A DNA stretch of 64,000 nucleotides from Ehretia macrophylla (Eukaryota > Streptophyta > Magnoliopsida > Boraginales > Ehretiaceae): contig CM075765.1 in assembly GCA_037974665.1 (NCBI GenBank), forward strand, positions 16,425,501 through 16,489,500. The letters are read 5' to 3'. The notes beneath the pieces were generated by a model. That model had not been told where the DNA came from, did not search any database, and saw only the letters and a list, made by a program, of their open reading frames with translations. The position numbers and the translations under genes were made by a program. Position 1 is the first letter of the stretch; every line of letters starts with the position of its first letter. Of this stretch, positions 37,015 to 48,886 are shown piece by piece.

Positions 37015-37930
37015 TTGTATGATGTTGGATTACTCAGGTACAGGAATAGAATTTGCATTCCTAGTAATTCGACTGTGAAAGATGAGATTCTTACTGAGGC
37101 TCATGCTTCTAAATACACGATTCATCCCGATAGCACTAAGATGTACAGGGATTTAAAGCAGAGTTTCTGGTGGAACAATATGAAAAAGGAGATAGCTAAT
37201 TATGTAGCTAAGTGTTTGACTTGTCAGAAAATTAAGGTAGAACATCAAAGGCCGGCAGGATTGTTGCAACCATTGGAGATTCCAGTGTGGAAATGGGACC
37301 AGGTTACTATGGATCTTGTATATGATTTGCCGAGATCACCGCGAGGTAATGATTCTGTATGGGTTGTAGTTGATAGGTTGACAAAGAGTTCACATTTTAC
37401 TGCTACGAAGAAAACTGATTCTCTAGATAAATTGGCCGAGCTATATGTTGAAAATATTGTGAGATTGCATAGAGTTCCATCTCAGATAGTGTCAGACAGG
37501 GATCCCAGGTTTACATCACAGTTCTGGCAGAAACTACAGAAAGCCCTGGGGACTAATCTGAGTTTTAGCACTGCATATCACCCACAAACGGATGGTCGAT
37601 CAGAGAGGACTATCAGGATACTGGAAGACATATTGCGAGCTTGCGTTCTGGATTTCGGCAAAAGTTGGGAAAAGTACCTACCTCTAGCGGAGTTTGCTTT
37701 AATATAACAGTTACTAGGCTACTATTGGTATGACACCCTACGAGGCACTTTACAGGCGGAAATGTAGGTCTCCGTTGTATTGGGATGAGGTAGGTGAAAT
37801 GAAAACTGTTGATCCAACTATTCTACCTGAAATGATCAAGATGGTAGATAATGTGAAGCTTATAAAGAAAATGATGCTTACAGCATAGAGTCAACAGAAG
37901 AATTATACTGATAGACGCTGATGGGACTTG
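37015..37930 (+). pseudogene. Gypsy integrase, broken
   Basis: The N-terminal zinc-binding region has EAHASKYTIHP with C..C at AKCLTCQK. The core has MDLVYDLP (first Asp), VVVDRLTKSSHF, QIVSDRDPRF (second Asp) and TAYHPQTDGRSERT (Glu). A one-base frameshift at about 37700 moves the rest to another frame, where EALYRRKCRSPLYWDEVGE is readable, followed by a TAG and a TGA before 37928. Confidence 0.93.
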
Positions 37931-38394
37931 GTATTTTCAAAGGGTGATCGTGTATTCTTGAAAGTCTCTCCACGCAAGGGTTTGATTCATCACGGAAAAG
38001 GAGGTAAACTCAATCCTAAATACGTGGGGCCATTTGATATCATTGAGAAGGTTGATGATTTGGCTTACAGATTGGCATTACCTCCGAGTTTGGGCAGGAT
38101 TCATGATGTTTTCCATGTGTCGCTATTGAGGAAGTATAATCTTGATCTGTCATACATTATTGAGCCAAAACCGTTGGAGATTGATGAGTCTTTAGTATAT
38201 GTTGAGAAACCTCTTCGAGTGGTTGACCGAAAGATTCAGGAACTTCGAACTAAAAGTATTCCTATGGTAAAAGTTCTTTAGGATCATCACGGAGTTAAAG
38301 ATGCCATTTGGGAGCATAAGGATCAGATCAGAGAGAAATATCCGGAGCACTTTGCCAAGTCATGTAAGAATTGCGAGGACGCAATTAGTTTAAG
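37928..38394 (+). pseudogene. Integrase C-terminal and chromodomain-like region
   Basis: FSKGDRVFLKVSP, KLNPKYVGPF and IHDVFHVSLLRKY are the Gypsy integrase C-terminal pattern. After them come VEKPLRVVDRKIQELRTKSIPMVKVL, a stop, and HHGVKDAIWEHKDQIREKYP, which is the chromodomain-type tail of Tekay-lineage elements. Such tails are thought to steer integration to heterochromatin. Confidence 0.85.
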
Positions 38395-38404
38395 GGGGAG
38401 AGGG
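38391..38404 (+). other. Polypurine tract of the Tekay-like element
   Basis: TAAGGGGGAGAGGG ends exactly at the 3' LTR. Confidence 0.9.
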
Positions 38405-40875
38405 TGTGACGCCCGAGATTTTTATCACATATTTCTTTATAACTGTTGCATACCTGCTTGAACATTCTTACGTGCATAATTTTTCTTGCTTAATTACTTT
38501 ACTTTGAAGTTACTATTCAAAAGATTTTCGACTGTTTTAAAAGTGCAATTTAATAGTTTTTCTAAGTCATATGACATATAAAAAGAACCGAGAACTTGTC
38601 ATTTTAGGCTTTTGAGCTCGGGAGCATACAAATAGAAAATAGTTTTCGTGTTAATTGAATAGTGTTACATATGTAACAATACTAATTTCAATTAGTTAGC
38701 ATTAGATTAAAGTTTAAGCTTATTTGACCAACCTTTTTATGAGGTTTGACTTAGCAAAACTTAACATATAATATCAATATACTTAACATAACACAACACA
38801 CACATTTTATCATAAAAAACAAAAGCAAAAATACCCTTTTTGTCCCTCCTTTGGCCGACCACTTCAAGGAGAAAAAGAGAAAAATTGCTTCATCAAATCT
38901 TGCATTTTGGCCATCTAGCTTGGGTTTTGGAGTTTGGTTGAGCATCCTAGGGTCTCCAACAAGCCTTCTAGCCTCTTGAATGTGAGGGAGATGCATTATT
39001 ATTGCTTTCAAAGTTTAAGCTTATATATTAAATTTCTTGATTTGTCAATTATAGCTATAGAACTTGTTATGAATGCTTATTATGTGTTTATTAGGACCTA
39101 TAGAGTTAACTTTTGAAGCTTGTTATCAAATTTTATGGTTGAATATTGAGATTGAATGAAGAAAATGATGAATAGTGCTCAAAATTAGGGTTTTGCTAAA
39201 ACGTGCTAAATGGATTGAATTGAGGCTTCCTTTAGGTGCTTTAGATGTTAGTGGAACTAGACAAAGGCCCACGTGAAGTTGAATCACCCAATACCGAGCT
39301 AAATTGCAAAATTAGTCGACTTTAAAAAGGGGACTTTTATTGTTGTGCAATCCGGGCACGTTTGGGCTATGGTTTGGGTATCTTTGGGATAAGGAAGCAC
39401 TTTTGGTGCTTTCGTTACGCGAAATTGGGGTTCGGTTAGTGTAGTTGTAGTTCAAACCCGCTCAAGGCCTTCCCGAACTTTTGCTTCTAAAATGGGTTTT
39501 TATGATCTTTATAGGTGTTTTTTGGCTTAGTTAGGAAGGTAGTATGGTTAGGTTATGGGTTGGTAACCTTTAAGTACTCTTAGGAGATGAAAAGCTTGGT
39601 TAAAGAAAGGGAAAATATAGTATTTGGCTTATTTTGATGCATCTTGAACTTGTAGTAGTGTTGTCATGCATTATATTGTTTGTCTAAACTTCAATTGAGC
39701 TATTCAAATAGATGGTAGGGAAAAGTTATGTTGAATGCCTCTTTTGGAGACTATAATGCTATATTGTATATTTGTTGGCTTACATTGTAATTATTTACGA
39801 GGGTGGCCCATCTTGTCGACCTTCCTACTTGCTATTTGTTGTTGTTGGAACTTGTGTTTTGAATTTGGTGTTGCACAACCTTTTTCTGACATGGTAACGT
39901 CTAGAAACACGGGCGGCGTCGGGCTTACCGTGCTCCCTCGACTACTATGGTGCCTATTCCCTTCTCGCTGAGCATACTCCACTACCCCAGAGGCATGGTT
40001 CACCTACGGGGGTATATGGACCTACCTCAGGAGAAAGGGTCGTAGGATCGGGATACATCCGGAGTATCCCAACTTGTTGGTGTATGGGTTTGTCGGTACT
40101 TACGTAAAGTTCGTGGCTCGTGGCTCGTGATTGAAGACTTGAAGTGGAACCGTATCCTTTTTAATGTGGTTAATTATTTGGCTATTTAACCTTGTTGGTT
40201 TATGTTGTATATATATGATTTATTGTGTTTGCATATCATATTGCACGCCCCGGTATATTGCATCACCTCCCTCACTAGGCAACATTGTTGCTCACTCCTC
40301 ATTTGGCATGTTTCAGAAGAAGCTGAGGTAGACCCCCAGCTAGCAGCAGTAGTTGAAGAGGAGGAAGTGCAAGTTGAGCAGCTTCCGTAACTTTGTGTGA
40401 TAAGGTGGATCATATGTGTAGTTTGCTTAGAGTTCATGTTAAATGTTGTGTTTTGAGGCCTTGGGGTCTTGTATATATGTTGGTAGTTGAAATCTTGTAT
40501 GATAGAGAAAGTCGATGGATTGTAATAATGGATTTTAGATTACATCTTCTATTGCATGCTTGGTTGTTTACTATCTTACAAGTAGAACTTAATTATGGTT
40601 GTATCTAACTACTTTTAGTTAAAGTCAACTTGCCTCGCATGCTTGTGTGTTTAAGTAGATTTCTTCGTTCCAAGGCTCGGATGGCCTTGTGATAATGACT
40701 TAACTATATATATATATATATCTTGAAGGATAGTTGTAATTGTTGTTGTTGATAAATCAAATACTTTGTGTGGTTAGTTGCAGGTAACCTTTTAGTCTAC
40801 GATACAGAGGAGACTCTGTCTAAGTGACGGGTCCGAGCTTGACCTATTGCGTGGGGTTGGGTTCGGGGCGTTATA
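38405..40875 (+). repeat. 3' LTR of the Tekay-like element
   Basis: It starts TGTGACGCCCGAG and ends GGGGCGTTATA. It pairs with 30927-33377 over its whole length with scattered substitutions and small indels, including a longer TA run near 40710. Confidence 0.95.
40050..40070 (+). other. Conserved LTR hairpin (copy 3, 3' LTR)
   Basis: GGGATAC, loop ATCCGGA, GTATCCC, unchanged relative to the 5' LTR although the two LTRs differ elsewhere. Confidence 0.6.
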
Positions 40876-41502
40876 ATTGCAGTAGAAACGTGAAAGCAAC
40901 TAGGAGAATTGGGAATAAAGGAATTAAGAATAGCTAAGGATAGTATGTTGAGCTTAAACCTACTAGTTTATTAGTTGGTGTCCTTCTTCTTTGATTATGG
41001 CTTGTAATGAAAATAAAAGCAGCAAGTAGGGGAAAATGAAACATATAAAGCTAAAATTGAGCTAAGAACTTACGAAAGTGATATTGACTTATTTTAATGG
41101 AATCATTCATGTGCTCACTCATGGTGCATTTTCTATTATGAATTGCCTTTTTGATTATATTAGAGAATATTTCTATTTTATATGCCAAGTTGCAGTAATA
41201 CTTATTTGATAAAAATAAAGTATCAACGTGATATGGCGGCCTTTTTTGTTGCTTACTCATGATATTATCGACCATTGCTGTTGAAAAGGGTGCGGCTTAC
41301 TTTGTTGCCCTCTTCAAATTAAAATGATTATTGAATAAAGGTTGCAATCTATATGTATCCTTGTGTGTTGTTTGAGCCTAGTGGTAGCGTCGTGGCACAC
41401 TAGGCAGTATCAGGTTTGCCACGCAAGGACATGACTACCATGATCTATTCCCTACTCAGAATGGATGGAGTGTTCCATTAAGAGTGAGTCGTAGGATTCG
41501 GC

Positions 41503-41517
41503 GTACTTCCGGAGTAC
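41503..41517 (+). other. Conserved LTR hairpin (copy 4, old LTR)
   Basis: GTAC, loop TTCCGGA, GTAC, preceded by GTCGTAGGATTC. Relative to the Tekay-like copies the stem pair A-T has become G-C on both sides. Confidence 0.55.
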
Positions 41518-42034
41518 AATCATATTGGGTAATATAAGTATTTATGTTCATGACAGGTGGTATAAGGGTGACACTTTCAGCAACTTGGACAACGTATCTT
41601 CGTTCTGTGATTCTACTTAAATATACTTCATGTGATTATTTGGGATTTTTTCTTTTTGTTTTGGACATAAATCTTGTTATTTCCTTTACAACAAATAAAG
41701 AGTATTTTGCAAAATCACACATTTGCACATCCTCACTGAGCTTTAAAGCTCATCACGTGTATTTATAAATGTCACAAGTGAATATTTTAGATAGCAGGGT
41801 GTGATGACAACATGGATGCATGTGAAATTTTTTTGGCTTGTAAAGTTTGTTTAGAATGTCTCTGAGTTAGGAGAATTTTTGTTGTGTATATTTACATTCT
41901 AAATACAACAACTAGTTTGTGTCCTACGTGTTCGATTATTTACCACTTTAGCTGTTTAGTTTAATTATCCTTGCTTGTTTGGGTCGTGTCATGGCTTGGA
42001 TCTAGGTAGGATTTGGACCGGGCATGACAACACG

Positions 42035-43341
42035 GGTTTATTTATTTTTTATTTTTTTTAAGTAGTTTAAATTTTGATTGTTCATAGTAGTTTTGTGTTT
42101 TCTTGTTTATTTATGAGGTTTATCGCAATCTGAAACATGAAAGAATGGTTCATAGTATATAATGTGTTTGCGTATGTTTTGATATGTATGTATATGATGT
42201 ATTTGTATATGTACGAGTTCATTATTTTTTTTTCTTGGTCATTTTGCATACATCAATATAATACGGTATATTTGTATTGTTTGTTTTTTGGAAAGAAAGA
42301 ATGTTAATGTATGAAGGATTAGAGCATCATAAAAATTTGAAACCAAGATTAATTTGGAGTTTGTTTGAAGATGAAAGAGTTCTTTTTCTTTTCATTTTGG
42401 GGCAATCTTTGCCTTAAAACCTGTTGAATAGCTGATAACAAAATATGAGTTTCATGATGAAAGTTTTAATCTATTCGAAATTTCATATTGGTTACTGTAG
42501 AATTAGGCCAAGATTTAGGCTCTCGTCACGTCGTTTGTAATTCTTGTTAATTTTTCACTTATTTCTAGTGTTTCTTAAAATTTATTTTTGACAATTACGA
42601 TTCTCATTTTTCTTTCATTCTTATGATTTTCATTTTTTAATGATGCATAAAATCAAATTTGACTTTTGGTTTTACGATTTTGGATCACGCCATTTTATGG
42701 TATGATATACTTAACATATTATTGGTACTTGAGTTCGCTTAGATGTAATTATAGGATCTATAACATGGATATGCGGATAGATGTAATTTTTCTTTTGTAC
42801 TTTGTAAGATATATAGGAGTCCATTTTTAGTCCCTAATATCATAGGGAACTAATTTCAATTTTCAATTTTGTGTTCATGATTTTTGGTGATTCCTCATTT
42901 ACACTTAAATTTTGTTGTAGCGGGAACTTGAATTTTGTTATTGCGGGAATTTAAATTTTGATTTTGATTTGAATTTTGTTATAGAGGGAAATTAAACTTT
43001 CATTTGTAATTGAATTTTGTAGGAGCGGGAACTTCAATTTTGATTTGCACTTGAATTTTGTTCTAACAGGAAATTAATTCTGACTTGAATTTCATTATAG
43101 CAGGAAAAGGAACTTTTATTTCCAATTGAATTTCGTAAAAGCAAGATCTTCAATTTTAATTTACACTTGAATTTTGCGTAGGAAACTTCTTATACAACTC
43201 AAATGTGATGTGTGAGAATAATCGCAAGGGAACTTATACAACTTGAAGGAAAATAATGAAAAAGTCAACTAGAATTGCATCTTATACAATTCATTTTTCC
43301 AAGTAGCTTTTCTTTATTTTATTTAGGATAAAAAATTTTAC
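42035..43341. other. Intergenic with degenerate minisatellite
   Basis: No gene seen. The left part is T-rich. From about 42900 to 43185 there is a degenerate tandem of CACTTGAATTTTGTTNTAGC plus GGGAACTTCAATTTTGATTT type units. Confidence 0.55.
42900..43185 (+). repeat. Degenerate minisatellite
   Basis: About five diverged copies of a unit around TTGAATTTTGTTATAGCGGG and AACTTCAATTTTGATTTGCA. Unit lengths vary, so this is an old array. Confidence 0.65.
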
Positions 43342-43632
43342 AGGCTACTAAGTTATCATGTAAGTCTTATTTTGTCCACTCAACTGTAAATGGTTTTAAA
43401 AGTACCATTAGTTTATAAAATTGGTTCCAATATGGCCACTTTGTTAACTTGCCATCCAAAATACATTAATGGGAACCGAACCACATGCTAATCACCTGAC
43501 AAACTAAGGGTAAAATTGTCAATTTAATATTTTAATTACAAAACTGTCTCTTAAAAACCGACCTATTTATTGTTTTCCACAATCCCCTAATATCCCATTC
43601 AATACAGACAACATTCCTAAACCCAATTCTAA

Positions 43633-44114
43633 GGGTGTGTTTGGATTGAGGGGAGGAAGTTTAATAAATGAGAGAAAATGAGAGTATCATAAAAGAAATG
43701 AGTGGAGGGGGTCAAATCATGTTTGGATTGCATAATTTTATAAATAAGAGAATCATAAAGGATGATAAGTGTTCTTTGTTTGGATTAGAAAGAAAATGGA
43801 AGGGAGTAATTTTTTTGTGTAAAATGACTTTTATACCCTTTTCTTAAATAGGGTTTGTCTTTATTATATAGTTGGTAGGATGGTAATTATCTAAAATTGA
43901 AGGGTAAAATTGTCTTTACAGGAAATAAGATTTTCCTCTCTCTTCATTTTACTCCAAGTCAAGGTGATGGAATTTTGGAGATATGAAGGGGCTAAACTCA
44001 TCCACTGCCTACCCCCACCATCCATGAACCCTGAAACCAAACAAGAGAAATGACTAAAAGCCCTCCTTCTACTACCACTCCCTTCCTCCCATTTTCCCCA
44101 ATCCAAACACAGTG
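43633..44114. mobile_element. Harbinger-like MITE, TSD TAA
   Basis: 482 bp flanked by TAA (43630-43632 and 44115-44117). Ends are GGGTGTGTTTGGATTG and CAATCCAAACACAGTG, inverted with three mismatches in 16. TAA/TTA target sites and GTGTTTGG termini are typical of PIF/Harbinger MITEs. It is non-coding; ORFs crossing its right half are chance. Confidence 0.85.
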
Positions 44115-44516
44115 TAAAGCTGCATTCTTTTTTTCTCTTTTGAAAGGGAAGACAGTTCGAGAGATGAGTGTTGGAGAAGGGAAAGAGGACGCTGTGAAAG
44201 CTGGAGCTGGAGAGGAGGTGATGGGCATATTTGTGACCATTGAGAAAGGGCTAGCGAAGCTATGTAAGGAAAAACAAAAGAAAAAAAAATTAGGATCGAG
44301 AACTCATTGGAGTGTTGAGTGCTCTAATACCATATAAGCAACTCCAACACTAAAGCCAAAGTAAAGACTCAAACCCCAAAATTATGCTCCAACAAACTAG
44401 CCAAATTTTGAGCCAAAATTTAATTCTCGCTAGAATGTTGTTGCTGCTCGGCACACCTAGCGAGTCACTTTGGTTTTTAATTTTTAATTTTTTTCCTGTC
44501 TATCTATTTCAACAGA

Positions 44517-44692
44517 GCAAGTTGGTGAGATTTTTGTCCATCTTTTCAACAAAAGCCAACATTAGCGTTCTGTTAGTGAGTTGCTTTTTTTTTTTTTTTT
44601 TGTCAATCTATTTTAACAAAACACCACCAGTTGGTGAGATTTTTGTCCATCTATTTCAACAAAGGACCAACATCAGCGTTCTGTTTGTAGTT
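44517..44692 (+). repeat. Two-copy tandem repeat, period about 110 bp
   Basis: AGTTGGTGAGATTTTTGTCC... followed by TTTCAACAAA and ...GCGTTCTGTT at about 44520 recurs at about 44630. It lies inside the long-TIR element, separated by a T18-type run. Confidence 0.8.
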
Positions 44693-45020
44693 TTTTTTTC
44701 CCGGTCATGAGCGATTCTGTTTGTGAGATTTTTGTTTTAGTTTTATATTAATTATGTTTTAGTTTTATATTAATTATAATTTGTTTAGTATATATTGTTG
44801 GAGTGAAATTGAAATAGAGAGTCTAAAATAAAGAATATTGTCGGAGTAATACTGAAATAAGGAATTTCAAAACTAGAGAATCATCAATTTCAAGGCTGCA
44901 TAAATATGTGACAAGAATTACAAATACAAAATTAGAATGCAAAGATAAAAGGCCCAAGATGAGGGTTTGCAGTGCATCCGTAGTACAGCTAGCTTTCGGA
45001 TGGTTGACTCTTTCCTAATA

Positions 45021-45159
45021 GAGAGCGTTTGGTTCACGAAATATTTTTAACAAACCAAACACTTTTAATCATATTCTCGAGAATAATATTCCTAAAAATG
45101 ATATTCTTAGGAATGTCATTCTCGGAAATAAAAAATCTATTCGTGAACCAAACGTCTCC
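45021..45159. mobile_element. Small TIR MITE (139 bp)
   Basis: The ends GAGAGCGTTTGGTTCACGAA and TTCGTGAACCAAACGTCTCC are inverted over 20 bp with two mismatches. TA flanks both sides, which would suit a TA-duplicating family, but two bases are weak evidence. The interior is itself palindromic (ATTCTCGAGAAT). Confidence 0.75.
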
Positions 45160-45904
45160 TATAATGTGAATGCTTTGAATGCTTCATGGAGATTTAAGAA
45201 CACCATTATTTTATTGTATTTTGACTTTTTTTTCTTGGATGAATGCAAAAATTCAAATAGCAGATAGGGAATTTTTTTTATTGTCTAAAAATAACAAAAG
45301 AAAGGGAATTGTTTTCAAGGAACTGATTTTTTCGTGGAATTTGCCTCGTTTGATTTCTAATACTAAGCCTGCTTTGGATTGAACAAATGTCAAGTACATG
45401 TTTTGGGAGGCAAACCGGCCGATTGATGCAAATATTGTTTTTTTTTTTTTCATGGAAGCGCAAATTTTTTTAAGATCCATTAGTATCAAATTTTTAGGTA
45501 ATTTCTAATGTTTCTTATCTTTTAAAAATCAAATTAGGATAGATCTAAATTTATTGTTGATGCTTTTTCAAGAATTCTGAAGAAATTTAGGAGTTTTAAA
45601 CGAATTGAAAAAAAAGAAGAGGAATTAGAGAATTATTAACAATTTCAAATATTTATTATAAGAAATTTGAATAAAAGTTGGGCAAATTGGAGCCAAAGTG
45701 CGAATAAATTAAAATTTTATGGCTGCTTTGAGTAATTTATGTTGAATTGACTATTTTACCCCTGTATGCACTGTTTTGTTACTGCTTTTTGGTTGAAAAG
45801 TTAACAGATGGCACTTTGGAACCATTTTATAAAACTAAAGATACCTTTGGAGCCATTCATAGTTGAGTGGACAAAATAAGACTCACATGACAGTTTAATG
45901 ATCC

Positions 45905-47885
45905 CTACGATAATTATCTTATTTACTCGTATATAATGAAAACCAGATACTACTAAATTTTTTCCAAACACTTTTTCTTTCATTTAGGACTTTTTTTTTT
46001 TTTGCTTCGTTAATGCTCTAAGATGAATTACAAATACAAATTTTTTCTTGTGTGCATATAGATCTCCGGAATATGGGGTTGCTTATACAAACCATAAGTC
46101 AAAAAATGCACACAACTAAAATAATGAACTCAATTCATGAGAATTTTTTTGGAATTGAACACAACTACACTAAAATCTCTTCTGTTTAATGAACACCAAA
46201 TAATGACCATAAATTGTCTTTCAGGAGCCTGCTAGAATTGTGCTGCTATAACAAGCACCATTAAAGAAAGAAAATAACAAACATGACGCCATTATCATGA
46301 CATGTCGCCATCAAGAAAAGCTGCAAACTACATCTATTAATATCAAATTCATCGTATTTTTCTCCTTAGTCGTATGGTCCCACAACCATTTAAGGCTAAA
46401 TGCTTTCATTCCATCTTAAGGAGTGATATTCTTCTATGACCGTTATTGTTAATTCTTAGTCGAACTTCATAGATGCAGTTCCTTTCTGAAGTCTTCGTAT
46501 TTTTTTCATCCTGCAAGAAAATTATATGTAAATCTTCAATTCGAATAAATTTTCAATAACTTAATACCCAAAAAAGGACACGAGCCCACATTTAACACTT
46601 GGAAGAAAAATATATAGGTGGATGTCGGTCTTTCAAAGTCGTAGTAGAATGCGTCGTGCTCTCTTCCTCTTCTTTGTGGAAAAGTTGTAGATGGATCCAT
46701 AAGCTTGCTTGCTTGTGTCCTCACCCTCATTAAAAAATTAAAATGTGTATGTCAAATCATACACCATATATCAATTTATCAAAACTTTCCCATCATATAA
46801 AACACAATTCTTCACATGATATTCACGTAGAAAATGGAGAGAATATTCACATAAAGTAATCTGCACATGATATCACCCGAGTGAGAATATTCACATAACG
46901 TAAGATATCACAAACCAAATAGTACACAACAATAGAAATCTAGAGCAACCATTAACCATTTGATAAACGTCATGCATGTCTACCATGCCCAGAATTCCAA
47001 TAGTGTTGCAAATGTTAGGAAAATTCAATGCTTGGCCCCATATGTTAAGTGACACCATTATTTTTCAACAACTATTGAATTCGAATGCAAATAAGTTTAT
47101 TGATATTTCAATGGCTTGCAAATTCAAAATGAAACATGGACTAGAAAATGTAATGAAAACCTATTGCAAAAAGCTGAATACAAAAACCTATCACTTTCTC
47201 CTTACTGTTGCTTTTGAACATGTAAAATCCCAATAGACCATTTTGGTTTTAAACGCCAAACGCCACAGTACAAAGAACTCATTTTGGACAATCAAATGAT
47301 ACTACACACTATCATGTACAAAAATAATTTGATAATCTCTAGAGATAATGCATACTACCACAAACATAAAAAATTTGATAATCAAATGACAAATAAAATA
47401 GTGCAAATAAACGAAAAGTACGAGATCCAAAATCATAACACAAAAAAATAAAAAACATACCATAAATTGGCGTGTGCACCGAATCTTGACTTGCAATGGA
47501 CAACAAATCAGTTAAGTATACCATAAAAGGATTAACATGATGCCTACAACCAAATTTTCCTAAATAAATAGTGAGAAAATTGTCGGAAAATTGAATTTTA
47601 ACCTGAAACAAACGAGGAAAGCTTGAGGCGACAAGGGGTAGAAAGAGATGAGAGAGAATAAAAGGAGATTAAGAGGGGTGCACCGTCTATTCCAAGGGTT
47701 AAACAAATGATAGAGAACAACAATAGAAAAAAAGGATAAAAGACAAACAAATGAGATGTGGTGGGTTGAGTTGCGGCGCTGAGACGAAGGGAGAGAATAG
47801 AGATGAAAGCTTGTGTTTTGTTGGTTTTAAGCCATTGAATGTACTAGGGTTAAACAAGGACATGAAGGAAAATTTATTTAATTTT
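45905..47885. other. Intergenic; possible exon traces on the minus strand
   Basis: No domain-bearing ORF. On the minus strand, a coding-like stretch at about 46420-46510 lies just after a splice-acceptor-like TCTTGCAG, and another coding-like stretch lies at about 46610-46735. Neither matches a family I know. The plus-strand ORF at 46976-47236 (86 codons) is also unrecognised. Confidence 0.25.
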
Positions 47886-48159
47886 AAGATGGAATGCACT
47901 AGACCCCCTGTGGTTAGGCATAAATGCATCGGTACCCCCTGTATTTCAAAAATTAGTATAAGTAGTCCTTGTATTTTAGTAAAAGTGTAGATTACCTCAT
48001 TGTCGTCCAAAAAATCATTAGTATTGACGGATGGTGACATGAACGCGCTTATCATGCAAATGGGCTGTTGTTTTGATGTACATGTGAGCAAAATGTATTG
48101 ATTATTGGACATAAATGTCCTTTGAAAAAAAAAAACAAAAAACATCATCTTTCCCGTCA

Positions 48160-48262
48160 ACACCCTCCCACCCCCCAACCCCACCCCCACCAAGCCCATT
48201 ACCCCACCCCGTGAGTCCCTACCCCGTTAGCCTGCCACTCCACCCCACCCCACCCCACCCCT
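48160..48262 (+). repeat. C-rich tract (CCCCAC repeats)
   Basis: Repeated runs of four or more C, including CCACCCC units at about 48239-48262. The complementary strand has at least four GGGG runs one base apart and could form a G-quadruplex. Confidence 0.85.
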
Positions 48263-48311
48263 CTCCCATTCTTTGTTGGCAATAAAATCTAGGTAAACAC
48301 AATTTCATTTT

Positions 48312-48314
<3 letters not shown>

Positions 48315-48362
<48 letters not shown>
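48315..48362. repeat. (TA)n microsatellite
   Basis: About 23 TA units, inside the long-TIR element. Confidence 0.95.
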
Positions 48363-48367
<5 letters not shown>

Positions 48368-48840
48368 AAAAAATTTGAGGGAAATTTTAGAGGAACCCAT
48401 TTTGTGAAACAACCAAAACCAGACACAACATGTGTATAAAACACATTTTAATCACTATAATGATATGTTCACATGGTAATATGACTCCCAAAATTGAAAT
48501 TAGTGTTGAGGACCTATGAAAAATTATGCAAAAAATGCTATTTTTGGTTGCCAGGTCAGTGAGTCCCGACCCATTTGGAAATTTGGAATGATGAACTGAA
48601 TGTGTATGAATTGCTTAATAAGTTGCAATTAATGGCCCAAACGGTTTTGGTAGAAAATCAATCAAGGGCTTGAAATTAATTTCGAAGATTTTGATGAGAA
48701 TGAATTTGTGGGTTGGTTATGAAAAGTTTGAGTGAGGAGTGATGAAGTTCTTGGAAGAATTGGCGACAAGGGAAGGCGGAGACGGCGATGGCGACAACGA
48801 CGTCAACGTCAAGCAGGTGAGGAAAGGCGCGACGTTGGTG

Positions 48841-48843
<3 letters not shown>

Positions 48844-48879
<36 letters not shown>
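48844..48879. repeat. (TA)n microsatellite
   Basis: About 18 TA units, inside the long-TIR element. Confidence 0.95.

Positions 48880-48886
<7 letters not shown>

Larger units (their letters stand above)
30927..40875 (+). mobile_element. Complete but inactive Gypsy chromovirus (Tekay-like), TSD ATTGC
   Basis: Paired LTRs (2451 and 2471 bp), PBS, gag, zinc knuckles, protease, RT, RNase H, integrase, chromodomain-like tail and polypurine tract appear in that order. ATTGC flanks it at 30922-30926 and 40876-40880. The Gypsy domain order, the long LTRs and the C-terminal chromodomain-type region point to the Tekay/Del chromovirus lineage. The first 225 LTR bases show about 12 differences between copies by eye. 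Many stops and a few frameshifts kill the polyprotein. Confidence 0.95.
30326..42029 (+). mobile_element. Old solo LTR, split by the Tekay-like element
   Basis: The left part (30326-30926) begins TGTAAGACCCAACCC and the right part (40881-42029) ends GGGCATGACA. The outer flanks are GCACG (30321-30325) and ACACG (42030-42034), a TSD with one mismatch. The inner break is marked by the ATTGC duplication of the nested element. The right part contains the same GTCGTAGGAT block and hairpin as the other Gypsy LTRs here. Reconstructed length is about 1.75 kb. No internal region is seen. The pairing of the two halves is inference, supported by the near-TSD and the TG...CA ends. Confidence 0.65.
43342..45904. 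mobile_element. Long-TIR DNA element carrying nested MITEs
   Basis: The left end (about 43342-43450) and the complement of the right end (about 45780-45904) share TCATGT.AGTCTTATTTTG, TCCACTCAACT.T.AATGG and TTATAAAAT.GGTTCCAA.. in the same order over roughly 110 bp. The interior has no transposase motif. Two smaller elements sit inside (43633-44114 and 45021-45159). A TSD was not found, so the family (Mutator-like is most likely from TIR length) is tentative. Confidence 0.7.

Noticed and set aside
47699-48199. 166-codon minus-strand ORF
   Set aside because: It spans a long-TIR boundary and a C-rich tract, with no domain; a chance frame across a transposon edge.
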